A stretch of 24,238 nt of DNA from JBDGRJ01 sp042218065 (GCA_042218065.1 JBDGRL010000028.1:1-24238); one strand, 5' to 3'. Shown: positions 1-7,826, counted from the first letter of the stretch. The notes: generated by a model not told the origin, from the letters alone. Program-made: numbers and translations.

Positions 1-2
1 TT

Positions 3-347
3 GTAGTTGGGGTTAGTGGTTTGTTTTTGGATTTTGCTGTGTTTGCCTTGTTTGCCGATTTTATACTCATTACAGCTTGGATTTCTGAAGCTATCGCTAA
101 AGCGGTAGCTATAGGGTACAATTTCACTCTAAATAAATACTGGTCCTTTCAAAGTGATAAAAAAGCACATAAACAGTTGGTAAGATTTTTGATTGTAGCC
201 GGTTTTAATTATGTGTTTGCGGTGGTTTCAATGTATTTCTTTCACGAACAAATTGGCTTTCATAAATATCTAGTAAAAGCTTCTACTGTAGCAATTATGG
301 TAAGCTGGAATTTCTTATTATATAAGTATTGGGTTTACAAGGAATAG
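3..347 (+). CDS. GtrA-family membrane protein, 5' end outside window
   Basis: The reading frame is open to the left edge of the window, so the gene is cut at its 5' end. The TTG at 21 is an internal codon, because upstream codons already encode the family-like start VVGVSGLFLDFAVF. About 114 residues remain, with four hydrophobic segments, the NFTLNKYWSF motif after the second segment and RFLIVAGFNYVF opening the third. These features are typical of GtrA/DPMS-type small membrane proteins (about 120-150 residues). The family is thought to move or hold polyprenyl-phosphate-linked sugars at the membrane. The C-terminal YKYWVYKE is also family-like. A DPM1-type glycosyltransferase that could make its substrate lies at 7827-8513, though in a different operon. 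Family assignment is firm; the exact substrate cannot be told. Confidence 0.85.
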   Translation, partial: VVGVSGLFLDFAVFALFADFILITAWISEAIAKAVAIGYNFTLNKYWSFQSDKKAHKQLVRFLIVAGFNYVFAVVSMYFFHEQIGFHKYLVKASTVAIMVSWNFLLYKYWVYKE

Positions 348-353
348 GACCAT

Positions 354-382
354 TTGACATATATTTATGAATAATGTACAAT
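354..382 (+). promoter_or_regulatory. Consensus sigma70-type promoter of the ribosomal operon
   Basis: The -35 is TTGACA (354-359), the spacer is 17 bp, and the -10 is TACAAT (377-382) with TG just upstream. The predicted transcript start is near 389, giving a leader of about 70 nt before infA. It is the best promoter match between gtrA and infA, so it probably drives infA through rpsI. Confidence 0.7.
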
Positions 383-408
383 GAAGGGGCGCTAATAAGA
401 AGAACCAC

Positions 409-430
409 TTGAGTCAACTTTAATACTCAA
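409..430 (+). repeat. Inverted repeat in the infA leader
   Basis: TTGAGT (409-414) and ACTCAA (425-430) form a perfect 6-bp inverted repeat around a 10-nt loop, inside the predicted leader of the ribosomal operon. It could be a small RNA stem or an operator-like site. TTGAGT (409-414) with TAAAGT (432-437) at 17 bp could also be a second, weaker promoter. Neither role is shown by the sequence alone. Confidence 0.35.
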
Positions 431-458
431 ATAAAGTAATTTCATATAACACTTCTAA

Positions 459-710
459 ATGTCTGAAGAAGAGGATAATCAAGAGAAAAACACGAAAAAT
501 GATGACGGAAAAATAGAAGCGAAAGGCACTGTAGAAGAGACAATGCCCGGAGCTAAATTTAAAGTCCAGTTAGAAAATGATCATGAGGTGATTGCTCATT
601 TATCAGGAAAGATGAGAGTAAATAACATTCGTATCAGTGTAGGTGATGAAGTGAAAGTAGAAATGTCTCCTTACGACTTAGAGAAAGGTAGAATTATCTA
701 CAGGTACTAA
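459..710 (+). CDS. infA: Translation initiation factor IF-1
   Basis: IF-1 binds the 30S A site during initiation with IF-2 and IF-3. The 83-residue product carries the S1/OB-fold core with the family signatures GTVEETMPGAKFKVQLEN, AHLSGKMRVNNIRI and SPYDLEKGRIIYRY. The core begins around residue 20. The first 20 or so residues are an extra, highly acidic and polar tail compared with the usual 70-72-residue protein. It is the first gene after the promoter at 354-382 and is followed by rpmJ 19 nt later, the classic infA-rpmJ-rpsM-rpsK order. No Shine-Dalgarno sequence precedes the ATG. The acidic tail is the only unusual point; an internal start is not available because no in-frame ATG lies before the core. 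Confidence 0.97.
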   Translation: MSEEEDNQEKNTKNDDGKIEAKGTVEETMPGAKFKVQLENDHEVIAHLSGKMRVNNIRISVGDEVKVEMSPYDLEKGRIIYRY

Positions 711-729
711 TTTTTTTTAATTATATATT

Positions 730-867
730 ATGAAAGTAAAGTCCTCAGTTAAAAAAAGATGCCCAAAATGTAAAATTGTTCGTCGTCGGGGTGCTGTTTA
801 TGTGATTTGCGAAAATCCTCGCCATAAACAACGACAAGGCGACAAACAAAGAGTTAACGCAGGTTAA
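730..867 (+). CDS. rpmJ: 50S ribosomal protein bL36
   Basis: This short gene of 45 residues encodes bL36, a zinc-ribbon protein of the large subunit. The start reads MKVKSSVKKRCPKCKIVRRR, followed by GAVYVICENPRHKQRQG, matching the family almost residue for residue. The zinc ligands are visible as Cys11, Cys14, Cys27 and His32, so this is the zinc-binding form. The usual protein stops at the RQG motif (37-38 residues); here eight further residues (DKQRVNAG) follow. It lies between infA and rpsM with short AT-rich spacers and no Shine-Dalgarno sequence. Confidence 0.97.
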   Translation: MKVKSSVKKRCPKCKIVRRRGAVYVICENPRHKQRQGDKQRVNAG

Positions 868-882
868 TAATTAATAATAATT

Positions 883-1290
883 ATGCGAGTAGCAGGAGAA
901 TCAATACCAAAAGATAAAAAAATTAAAGTAGCTTTAACCTATGTATATGGCATAGGAAGATCTAGAGCAGAAGAGATCCTAAAAAATGTTCATCCAGAAA
1001 ATGATGAAAACGAGATTAAAGAAAAGAGAACAAAAAACCTGACTAAAGATGAAAAGACTACTATTAGACAGTTAATAGAAAAAAATTACGAAGTTGAGGG
1101 TGATTTGCGAAAAAAGGTCAATGAAAATATTAAGAGATTAAAAGAAATAGGTAGTTATAGAGGTGAGAGACATGAAAAAGATCTTCCTGTTCGAGGACAA
1201 AGAACCAGGACTAATTGTAGAACCCAGAGAGGTAATGTTCGAGATACTACTGCTCCTAGCGGTAGGCAGAAAGGTATGGAGAAGAAATAA
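883..1290 (+). CDS. rpsM: 30S ribosomal protein uS13
   Basis: uS13 sits in the head of the small subunit and contacts P-site tRNA and uL5. The product has the N-terminal RVAGESIPKDKKIKVALTYV, the helix-hairpin-helix segment YGIGRSRAEEIL, and the basic C-terminal signature LPVRGQRTRTNCRTQRG. At 135 residues it is longer than the usual 118-126. The extra length is partly a polar, charged stretch at about residues 36-51 (HPENDENEIKEKRTKN), between the helix-hairpin-helix and the next helix. It follows rpmJ by 15 nt in the standard order and has no Shine-Dalgarno sequence. Confidence 0.97.
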   Translation: MRVAGESIPKDKKIKVALTYVYGIGRSRAEEILKNVHPENDENEIKEKRTKNLTKDEKTTIRQLIEKNYEVEGDLRKKVNENIKRLKEIGSYRGERHEKDLPVRGQRTRTNCRTQRGNVRDTTAPSGRQKGMEKK

Positions 1291-1302
1291 TAATTTATTT
1301 TT

Positions 1303-1671
1303 ATGTCAGATACACCAGATAAAAAGATAACTAAAGGTCAAGCATACATTCAAGCGACATTTAATAATACTATTATCACCATTACAGATAAAAATGGTGA
1401 TACTATTGCTTGGGCTTCAGCCGGTCTTTGTGGATTTAGAGGACCAAAGAAATCCACTCCTTATGCAGCTAGGCAAACTGTAAAACAGCTTGCTGAGGCA
1501 GTGAAAAAAGTTGGCCTTCAAGAAGTAGAGGTGTTTATAAAAGGCATTGGAGGCGGAAGAGAAGCTGCTATTAGAGCTTTGAATAAAAATGATATTAATG
1601 TAACAGCTGTAGAGGAAAGAACACCTATTCCACACAACGGTTGTAGACCACCAAAAGAAAGAAGAGTTTAA
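1303..1671 (+). CDS. rpsK: 30S ribosomal protein uS11
   Basis: uS11 lies on the platform of the small subunit near the mRNA exit and the anti-Shine-Dalgarno region. The 122-residue product shows the family core: ATFNNTIITITDKNGDTIAWASAG, then GFRGPKKSTPYAARQ, GIGGGREAAIRAL, and the C-terminal TPIPHNGCRPPKERRV. Length is normal (about 120-130). It sits 12 nt after rpsM and 9 nt before rpsD, clearly one operon. The spacer before the ATG is an AT run with no Shine-Dalgarno sequence. Confidence 0.97.
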   Translation: MSDTPDKKITKGQAYIQATFNNTIITITDKNGDTIAWASAGLCGFRGPKKSTPYAARQTVKQLAEAVKKVGLQEVEVFIKGIGGGREAAIRALNKNDINVTAVEERTPIPHNGCRPPKERRV

Positions 1672-1680
1672 TAAAATTAT

Positions 1681-2301
1681 ATGGGAAGATATACAGGACC
1701 AAAAAATAAAATTGCAAGAAAATATGGAGTTAACCTCGGTCTAAAGACCGATTCTTCAAAAGTATCTAGGAGATTGGATCAACCTCCGGGTGAACACGGA
1801 AATAAGAGAAAAAGAGGAAGATCAGTTTATGGCAGACAGTTGGACGAAAAACAAAAAGCTAGGTTTATGTACGGAATTCGTGAAAATAAGTTTAAGAACT
1901 ATGTTGAAGAAGCTATTCAGTCTGAAGGTAACACCGGTATTAAACTACAAGAACTGCTTGAACGTAGGTTAGACAATGTAGTTTACCGACTTGGTTTTGC
2001 TGTGACTAGAGCTCAGGCTCGTCAGTTTGTAAACCATGGAATGTTCAAGGTAAATGATAGAAGCATTGACATTCCTTCTCACCAAGTAGACATAGATGAT
2101 AAAATTGAGCTGAAAGATACCAAAGAGGACAAAGGCCCATTTTTGGAAATTACAGAACAGCTGCAAAATAATGATTTACCTTCTTGGCTTTCTGTTGACC
2201 CAACTAATAAAGAAGGTAAAGTTTTGCATATGCCTGAAGACGATGACTTTGAACAAGTTTTCGATGTTCAGCTTATCATTGAGTTCTATTCAGCTAGATA
2301 A
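1681..2301 (+). CDS. rpsD: 30S ribosomal protein uS4
   Basis: uS4 is a primary 16S rRNA-binding protein that nucleates small-subunit assembly. The 206-residue length matches the family. The start MGRYTGPKNKIARKYG is typical, and there are no N-terminal zinc cysteines, so this is the zinc-free form. The S4 RNA-binding domain begins near residue 95 (RRLDNVVYRLGFAVTRAQARQFVNHG). The C-terminus is acidic around residues 170-190 before the ending EFYSAR. In many bacteria rpsD lies just before rpoA, as here (18 nt). Confidence 0.97.
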   Translation: MGRYTGPKNKIARKYGVNLGLKTDSSKVSRRLDQPPGEHGNKRKRGRSVYGRQLDEKQKARFMYGIRENKFKNYVEEAIQSEGNTGIKLQELLERRLDNVVYRLGFAVTRAQARQFVNHGMFKVNDRSIDIPSHQVDIDDKIELKDTKEDKGPFLEITEQLQNNDLPSWLSVDPTNKEGKVLHMPEDDDFEQVFDVQLIIEFYSAR

Positions 2302-2319
2302 TCTATTTAAAAATTAAAC

Positions 2320-3312
2320 ATGGAAAATTTTCAACTGCCTACAGAGGTAAAATTTCAAGAGGGCGAAGAAGAAAATGAAATAAAGGCTGTAATTAGCCCA
2401 TTTGAAAGAGGATACGGACACACAATTGGGAATGCATATCGTAGGGTATTGCTTTCTTCTTTGCCAGGTGGAGCAGTAGAATCTGTCAAAATTGAGGGAG
2501 TTCAACATGAGTTTACAACTGTAGATGGTGTACTTGAAGATGTGATTGAAATAATTCTGAATTTAAAAGAGCTTGCTGTAAAAGTACACTCTGATGAATC
2601 AATTATTCTAGAGTTAAATGCCGAAGGTGAGGGAGAGGTTACTGCAGATGCTATTGAGGACAGCCCTCAGGTAGATATAGTTAATGATGATCATAAAATT
2701 TTAACTTTGGTTGAGGATGGAGAAGTAAATATGGAAATTACATTCGGACCTGGAACCGGTTATGTTCAGTCTGATGAAAAAAATACAGAAGATTGGCCTA
2801 TAGGAACAATCGCTGTAGACTCTCATTATAGTCCTATTCGTAATGTAGGATATGATGTAGAAAAAACAAGAGTAGGAGACATAACTGATTATGACAAAGT
2901 TACATTAACCATAGAAACTGACGGTACCGTGACAGGAGAGGAGGCTATAGAGCAAGCAAGTGAGATATTGGAAGAACACTTTGAGTTGATAGGAGAAGCA
3001 GCAGAAGAAGGCGGCATGGAGGTTGAAACCGAAGAGTCAGAAGAAGAAACAGAAGAGAGTGATAATGAAGAAATTAGAAAGGAACCTTCAATGGAGTGGC
3101 TCAAAGATGATTTAGTAGAGTATGCAGAAGAAAATGACATACCGGTTTCTTCTACTGCGAATAAAAAGGATATTTTAGATAAAATAAATAAATGGGAAGA
3201 AGGCCCTAAATCTAGTTGGTTGAAAGATGAACTAATTGAGTATGCTGAAGCTGAAGGTGTAGAAGTAGAAGATGGGGATACAAAAGATGATATTTTAGAT
3301 AAATTAGAATAA
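2320..3312 (+). CDS. rpoA: RNA polymerase alpha subunit with an unusual C-terminus
   Basis: The alpha dimer scaffolds assembly of RNA polymerase. The N-terminal domain (about residues 1-228) is canonical: FERGYGHTIGNAYRRVLLSSLPG at about 28-50, EGVQHEFTTVDGVLEDV at 59-75, and the SPIRNVGYDVEKTRVGD segment. After an acidic linker (about 229-256) the usual alpha-CTD is missing; I see no match to its helix-hairpin-helix signature. Instead there are two copies of a roughly 33-residue motif, residues 257-291 and 298-330. Both carry WLKD(D/E)L(V/I)EYAE near the start and KKDILDK or KDDILDK near the end. They look like SAP/HeH/LEM or Rho-N-type helix-loop-helix motifs, which bind nucleic acids in other proteins. 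The total length (330) is close to normal because the replacement is similar in size. It is placed between rpsD and rplQ as usual. Confidence 0.96.
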   Translation: MENFQLPTEVKFQEGEEENEIKAVISPFERGYGHTIGNAYRRVLLSSLPGGAVESVKIEGVQHEFTTVDGVLEDVIEIILNLKELAVKVHSDESIILELNAEGEGEVTADAIEDSPQVDIVNDDHKILTLVEDGEVNMEITFGPGTGYVQSDEKNTEDWPIGTIAVDSHYSPIRNVGYDVEKTRVGDITDYDKVTLTIETDGTVTGEEAIEQASEILEEHFELIGEAAEEGGMEVETEESEEETEESDNEEIRKEPSMEWLKDDLVEYAEENDIPVSSTANKKDILDKINKWEEGPKSSWLKDELIEYAEAEGVEVEDGDTKDDILDKLE

Positions 3313-3343
3313 TTACTTAGAACTTACTTATTAACACTCAGTT

Positions 3344-3700
3344 ATGAGACACAGAAAAAAGACAAAAACTTTAGGAAGAGATAAAGCACACAGAAAACAA
3401 CTACTTAGAAATTTGTCTGAGCAATTAATTTTGAATGAATCAATTAAGACCACTAAAGCTAAGGCGAAAGAACTTCAGAAGTTTATTGAGCCTCTTATTA
3501 CAAAAGCTTCAGAAGGAGATGAAAATGCCAGAAGATACCTATTTTCTAAATTAGGCGATAAGACTGAAGCTGTAGATAAGTTGATTGAGGAGTTAGGACC
3601 TACTTTTGAGGATAGACCAGGAGGCTATACTCGAATTATAAAGTTGCCCCACCGAGATCATGACGCTGCAGAACGGGCATTAATTGAATTCGTAGAATAA
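3344..3700 (+). CDS. rplQ: 50S ribosomal protein bL17
   Basis: bL17 is a bacterial large-subunit protein near the exit tunnel. The product starts MRHRKKTKTLGRDKAHRKQL, followed by LRNLSEQLILNESIKTT, the family signature. It continues with KAKELQKFIEPLITKA and ends GGYTRIIKLPHRDHDAAERALIEFVE. Its 118 residues fit the family (about 115-130). It lies 31 nt after rpoA, the common rpoA-rplQ pair, and shows no Shine-Dalgarno sequence. Confidence 0.97.
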   Translation: MRHRKKTKTLGRDKAHRKQLLRNLSEQLILNESIKTTKAKAKELQKFIEPLITKASEGDENARRYLFSKLGDKTEAVDKLIEELGPTFEDRPGGYTRIIKLPHRDHDAAERALIEFVE

Positions 3701-3706
3701 AACATT

Positions 3707-4087
3707 ATGGCTTACGATATCACACGCGAAAAAATTACTATAGATGCACAAGGTAAGAGTGTAGGTGAGGTAGCTTCAAAAGCCTCTCATATTCTGCAGG
3801 GAAAGAATAAGCCTACCTATAAAAAGCATGTAGATGTAGGTGATTTTGTGATTATAGAAAATGCAGAAGAGTTGAAGTTTAGCGGCAGGAAACTTGTTCA
3901 AAAAGACTATTTTAGTCACACTGATTATCCGGGCGGACTGAAGCGAAAACCGATGAAGCATGTTTTTGAAGAAAATCCTGCTGAGGTAGTAGAAAAAGCA
4001 GTTTTTGGAATGCTTCCAAAAAATAAACATCGTGACGAGCGTATGAAGCGCTTGCAGGTTTTTGCTCAAGAAGCTAATGAAAATTAA
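3707..4087 (+). CDS. rplM: 50S ribosomal protein uL13, short form
   Basis: uL13 is an early-assembly large-subunit protein. Recognisable parts are IDAQGKSVGEVASKASHIL, GKNKPTYKKHVDVGDFVII, KDYFSHTDYPGGLKRKP, and AVFGMLPKNKHRDERMKRLQVF. At 126 residues it is about 16 shorter than the Escherichia coli protein; the loss is at both ends, mainly the first residues and the C-terminal tail. It follows rplQ by 6 nt and precedes rpsI, its normal partner. No Shine-Dalgarno sequence is seen. Confidence 0.96.
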   Translation: MAYDITREKITIDAQGKSVGEVASKASHILQGKNKPTYKKHVDVGDFVIIENAEELKFSGRKLVQKDYFSHTDYPGGLKRKPMKHVFEENPAEVVEKAVFGMLPKNKHRDERMKRLQVFAQEANEN

Positions 4088-4096
4088 TAAAAAAAT

Positions 4097-4519
4097 ATGG
4101 CTAGAAAAGAACCACATCCTCAAGATGATGATAAAATCGTAGTTAGATCCGTAGGCAGAAGAAAGGAGGCTTCCGCAAGAGTGCGTTTGGAAGTTGGAGA
4201 TGGTGATTTTGTCGTGAATGATAAGGATCTTGAAGATTATTTCTCTGTAACTTGGTGGGTTGATGAAATTATGAAACCTCTAGAAGATGCTAGTAAAACA
4301 GAAGACTTTGATATTTCTGTAAAAGTAGAAGGTGGAGGCCATCATGGACAAGCTGAAGCTATTCAGCACGGCATTGCGAGAGCTTTAGTAGAATGGGATG
4401 AGGATTTCAAACCTCAGTTGAAAGCTAAAGGTTATCTAACACGTGACTCAAGAGAAAAAGAGAGAAAGAAATACGGAAAAAGAAAAGCAAGGCGGAGCAA
4501 GCAGTGGAGAAAGCGTTAA
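4097..4519 (+). CDS. rpsI: 30S ribosomal protein uS9
   Basis: uS9 reaches the P-site tRNA with its C-terminal tail. The product has VVRSVGRRKEASARVRLEVG, then GGGHHGQAEAIQHGIARALV in the middle, and the basic tail KKYGKRKARRSKQWRKR ending in the conserved Lys-Arg. Length 140 is within the usual range (about 128-140), with an acidic N-terminal stretch (EPHPQDDDK). It is the last gene of the ribosomal operon and is followed by an intrinsic terminator 30 nt later. Confidence 0.97.
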   Translation: MARKEPHPQDDDKIVVRSVGRRKEASARVRLEVGDGDFVVNDKDLEDYFSVTWWVDEIMKPLEDASKTEDFDISVKVEGGGHHGQAEAIQHGIARALVEWDEDFKPQLKAKGYLTRDSREKERKKYGKRKARRSKQWRKR

Positions 4520-4549
4520 TTTATTTCTCCAAATTGTTGCAGTCTATTT

Positions 4550-4576
4550 AACAACCCTGAACAAGGGTTGTTTTTA
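4550..4576 (+). terminator. Intrinsic terminator of the ribosomal operon
   Basis: A 9-bp perfect stem AACAACCCT (4550-4558) / AGGGTTGTT (4564-4572) with loop GAACA is followed by the rest of a T run. It lies 30 nt after the rpsI stop and just before the next promoter. Confidence 0.85.
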
Positions 4577-4594
4577 TATTAATAAGTGCATATC

Positions 4595-4623
4595 TTTAAA
4601 GCATTCTGATTTTTCTGTAAAAT
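4595..4623 (+). promoter_or_regulatory. Likely promoter of the glycan operon, near-leaderless
   Basis: TTTAAA (4595-4600), a 17-bp spacer and TAAAAT (4618-4623) with TG directly upstream. The predicted transcript start is near 4630, only about 3 nt before the flippase ATG at 4633. The resulting mRNA would be almost leaderless, which fits the absence of a Shine-Dalgarno sequence. The -35 match is moderate. Confidence 0.5.
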
Positions 4624-4632
4624 ACACCCATT

Positions 4633-6063
4633 ATGAGTGAAAAAGTAGCCAAAAATACAGCTTATATGACTATCGCCTCAATTTTACAGAAGGTGATAGC
4701 TTTTGTGTATTTTACCCTAATTGCCAGATATATAGGAGCTGAAGGCACAGGTAAGTATTTCTTTGCTTTGTCTTTTACTACTATCTTTGTGATCTTTGTT
4801 GATATGGGCTTCAATAATGTCCTGATTAGAGAAGCAGCAAAGATGAAAGACAAAATGCAGTGCTTTTTTTCTACGGTGATCTCTGCCAAGATGTTATTTG
4901 CAGTTTTGACTTATATAGCAACGATAGTAACTATAAATTTGATGGGGTATCCTGAACAGACCAGGCATTTAGTTTATTTGTCAGCAGTGACAATGGTTTT
5001 TGACTCTTTTCATCAGTCCATTTACGGCACTTTGCGTGCTATTGGTGATCTGCGTTGGGAGGCTATGGGTATTGTCGGCAGTCAGGTTTTGACATTATCT
5101 CTTGGCAGTTATTTTCTCTTTTTTGATTTTCCTCTTATTTTTTTAATCTTAGCTTTTACTATTCCTAGTATAATCAATGTAATTTACTCTGGAACAGTTT
5201 TGTTTTTGAATTATAATATTAAATTTAAGCCTAAATTTCATAAACCTACTTTTGTTCATTTAGGAAAGATTGCAGTGCCATTTGCTTTAGCAGCTATTTT
5301 TGAAAGAGTTTATTCAAATGTAGATACAGTAATTTTATCAAAAATGGCTGGAAATGAGTCAGTAGGTTGGTATTCAATCCCTAAAAAAATTTCAAATGCA
5401 TTTAGATTCTTCCCTTCCGCCTTAATTGCCGCTATTTACCCTCGTTTTAGTGAACATTTTAAAAATAACAAAGAAAAACTTTCATATTTGTTTGAGCGGG
5501 GAATGAAGTACCTACTTATCATTGCTTTTCCTATAGCTGTAGGGATTATGATTTTGGCTCCAGATATTATAGTGCAGATCTATACAAAGGAATATCTAAA
5601 CTCAATTTTGCCGCTTAGAGTTTTGATGGTAGCTATGATATTTTCTTTTGTCGGTTTTTTAACTGGCGGCATGTTAAATGCCTGTGAGAAACAGAAAACA
5701 CAGACTGCTATCGTAGGGGTAACTATGGTAGTAAATATAATTTTAAACCTGATATTGATACCAGAATATGGGATATTAGGAGCTTCGATTGCTGCTTTGA
5801 TTGGAAATGCAATTTTGGCGATCGTAGGTTATTACTTTATACCTAAAATTACTGAAATTTCACATAACTTTTTGATTATATCGATAGTAAAAATAATATT
5901 CTCAGTTTCGGTTATGGCGGTTTTGGTTTGGTATTCAAATATTTACTTTCATTTTCTTGTATCTATCGCAGTTGGTGCAGTTGTATATCCATTGGTGCTG
6001 TTTTTAACTAAAACTTTGACTATAAAACAAGCAAAAGAGGCTATAGCTTTAGTTAAAAAATAA
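4633..6063 (+). CDS. Wzx-type polysaccharide flippase (MOP superfamily)
   Basis: This 476-residue polytopic membrane protein probably moves polyprenyl-linked oligosaccharides across the membrane. The N-terminal segment with AYMTIASILQKVIAFVYFTL, then ARYIGAEGTGKYFFALSF, and GFNNVLIREAAK are typical of the Wzx/RfbX/MurJ-like branch of the MOP superfamily. There are about 12-14 hydrophobic segments over the whole length, and a second-half motif GMLNACEKQKTQTAIVGVTMVVNIILNLILIPEYGILGAS that is also family-like. It opens the glycan operon after the ribosomal terminator, and its stop codon overlaps the next ATG by one base (TAATG), so the two are translationally coupled. Which glycan it moves is not visible; an MVF-type lipid II flippase is less likely given the neighbours. 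Confidence 0.88.
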   Translation: MSEKVAKNTAYMTIASILQKVIAFVYFTLIARYIGAEGTGKYFFALSFTTIFVIFVDMGFNNVLIREAAKMKDKMQCFFSTVISAKMLFAVLTYIATIVTINLMGYPEQTRHLVYLSAVTMVFDSFHQSIYGTLRAIGDLRWEAMGIVGSQVLTLSLGSYFLFFDFPLIFLILAFTIPSIINVIYSGTVLFLNYNIKFKPKFHKPTFVHLGKIAVPFALAAIFERVYSNVDTVILSKMAGNESVGWYSIPKKISNAFRFFPSALIAAIYPRFSEHFKNNKEKLSYLFERGMKYLLIIAFPIAVGIMILAPDIIVQIYTKEYLNSILPLRVLMVAMIFSFVGFLTGGMLNACEKQKTQTAIVGVTMVVNIILNLILIPEYGILGASIAALIGNAILAIVGYYFIPKITEISHNFLIISIVKIIFSVSVMAVLVWYSNIYFHFLVSIAVGAVVYPLVLFLTKTLTIKQAKEAIALVKK

Positions 6064-7823
6064 TGGGTTTGTCAGATAGGTTTTTAAACAAAAAAGCTTT
6101 AACTTTTTTAATTTTTGCCTTGATTTTAATATATGGATACTTAATATCTACTTTTAATAATATTCCTTCTGCTATTTATGGAGGAGACCTGTACTATCAT
6201 TTTGGCATGTTCAATCATTATTATTTTGGAGGAGAATTATTATCCAGCCCTGTAACAAAAGAGGGTTTTATTTTTTATAGCTTGTTTCCTTATTTTTTTG
6301 CTAAGATTGCTCACCTTACCGGCGTATCTTCTAAAATGGCGTTCAAATTTTTACCTTTGATAGAAATACTTACTTCGGCGCTAGCTAGTTTTTTGTTGGG
6401 CAAACAATTATTTAAGAATAATAAATTTTATCAGTTTTTGTTTGTCTTGAGTTGGGTAGGTATATTTCATTCTTTTTTATTTACTCACCCTAGGATTTTT
6501 GCTGGTTCTACGCTTTTGCCTTTATTAGTTTGGTCTTTTTTAAGGCTTCAAAGAGACGGCAGGATTTTAAATCAAGTATTTTTTGGTGTTATTTATGGAC
6601 TCACTGGATTAACTCATCTATTTGGTTTCATTGTTGTTTCTTTATTTTTGGTTATTTTTTATTTATACAGGTTTTGGGTAGTTGAAAATAAAGTTCAGTT
6701 TTTAAAACAAGCAGGAAAAAACTTAATTTTACCTGCTGTTCTTACAATTTTAATCTCTCTTCCGCTTCTGGGTACAATTTTATTTTATTATGATTTGCAA
6801 ACCTTAAATCCGGTAACTTCGTATAGTACACCGAAACCAGATATTTATTATTTTTTCAAACAAATATTTCATTTATTTGTGAACCGTGGAAGCTTGTTTA
6901 ACTTTCTATTTATACCGCTGAGTATTCTTGGAATTTATTATTTTATTTTTAAAAATAACAGAGAGAGTAAGATCAGATCAGTGATGTTTGCTTTATTGAC
7001 ATCTTTTTTCTTTGGATCATTTCACTACTTAGTTACTCAGCCTTTATTTAATTATTATTGGGTTTATTGGCAGTTTCCTTTTTATTTGACTTACATAATT
7101 TCTTTGATATTAGTTTTTTATGGAATTTTATTTTTGAAGAAAAAGATAAGTCGTGATAATTATAGAAAATTAAAGCTTGTCATTTTTGTTGCAATATTAT
7201 TGTCTATACCTGTAAATATATTATTTAGCTACCAAGGTTTTCATAATTTATTATTAGGGAAAAATTTAGGTGGGTACAAGAGTCAGTGGATTACTTCTGC
7301 AAAAAAGAGTGAGCCTGTAAAACATTCTAGAGTTAGCAAGTGGCTTAAAAACAACTCAAAGGTAACTGATGTAGTTTTGTCCAATAATGAAATCTCCTTT
7401 GCAATTAATGCCTTAACTGGAAGAAAAATAGTAATAAGTCGCAGGACTCATTTCAGCCCATTTATGGACTTAAATGAGAGAGCAGCTGACGCTGCAGTGA
7501 TGTTTTATGGAAAAGACAAACAGAAAATCAAAGGCCTGTTAGATAAATATGATGTAAAGTATTTTTATTACCATCCTGACTGGGAAGAAACTAGTAATAT
7601 GGATCCTATTTTGCTACCCTTAAGATATAGAGATTATTTAGATCAAAATGGTGTTGATTTTAAAGAGGTCCAAAGTAAATTAGATCCTGCCAAAGCAGAT
7701 GTGCCGAAATATGATAGATTGAAGGTTACACCAAAAAATAATTTTAGAAAGAACCCTTTATTAGATTTTTTTGTTTCAGAGTTAAGTACAGAAGATGGTG
7801 CTGTATTATACAAAAGAAAATAA
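6063..7823 (+). CDS. Multi-pass membrane protein, GT-C-like glycosyltransferase candidate
   Basis: The 586-residue product has about 10-12 hydrophobic segments up to about residue 390 and a soluble C-terminal third. Early in the protein, right after the first membrane segment, it has YGGDLYYHFGMFNH. An acidic residue followed by aromatics and His in the first external loop is what GT-C enzymes (the oligosaccharyltransferase and Pmt types) use for the lipid-linked donor. The C-terminal part contains KWLKNNSKVTDVVLSNNEIS and a region like the external domains of such proteins. It overlaps the flippase by one base and is followed 3 nt later by a DPM1-like GT that could make a polyprenyl-phosphate-sugar donor. 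I infer a transferase acting outside the membrane; the catalytic assignment is not certain. Confidence 0.65.
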   Translation: MGLSDRFLNKKALTFLIFALILIYGYLISTFNNIPSAIYGGDLYYHFGMFNHYYFGGELLSSPVTKEGFIFYSLFPYFFAKIAHLTGVSSKMAFKFLPLIEILTSALASFLLGKQLFKNNKFYQFLFVLSWVGIFHSFLFTHPRIFAGSTLLPLLVWSFLRLQRDGRILNQVFFGVIYGLTGLTHLFGFIVVSLFLVIFYLYRFWVVENKVQFLKQAGKNLILPAVLTILISLPLLGTILFYYDLQTLNPVTSYSTPKPDIYYFFKQIFHLFVNRGSLFNFLFIPLSILGIYYFIFKNNRESKIRSVMFALLTSFFFGSFHYLVTQPLFNYYWVYWQFPFYLTYIISLILVFYGILFLKKKISRDNYRKLKLVIFVAILLSIPVNILFSYQGFHNLLLGKNLGGYKSQWITSAKKSEPVKHSRVSKWLKNNSKVTDVVLSNNEISFAINALTGRKIVISRRTHFSPFMDLNERAADAAVMFYGKDKQKIKGLLDKYDVKYFYYHPDWEETSNMDPILLPLRYRDYLDQNGVDFKEVQSKLDPAKADVPKYDRLKVTPKNNFRKNPLLDFFVSELSTEDGAVLYKRK

Positions 7824-7826
7824 TAC

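Noticed and set aside
4443..4640. 65-codon frame overlapping the end of rpsI
   Set aside because: It overlaps rpsI out of frame and runs through the terminator stem into the next promoter and start.
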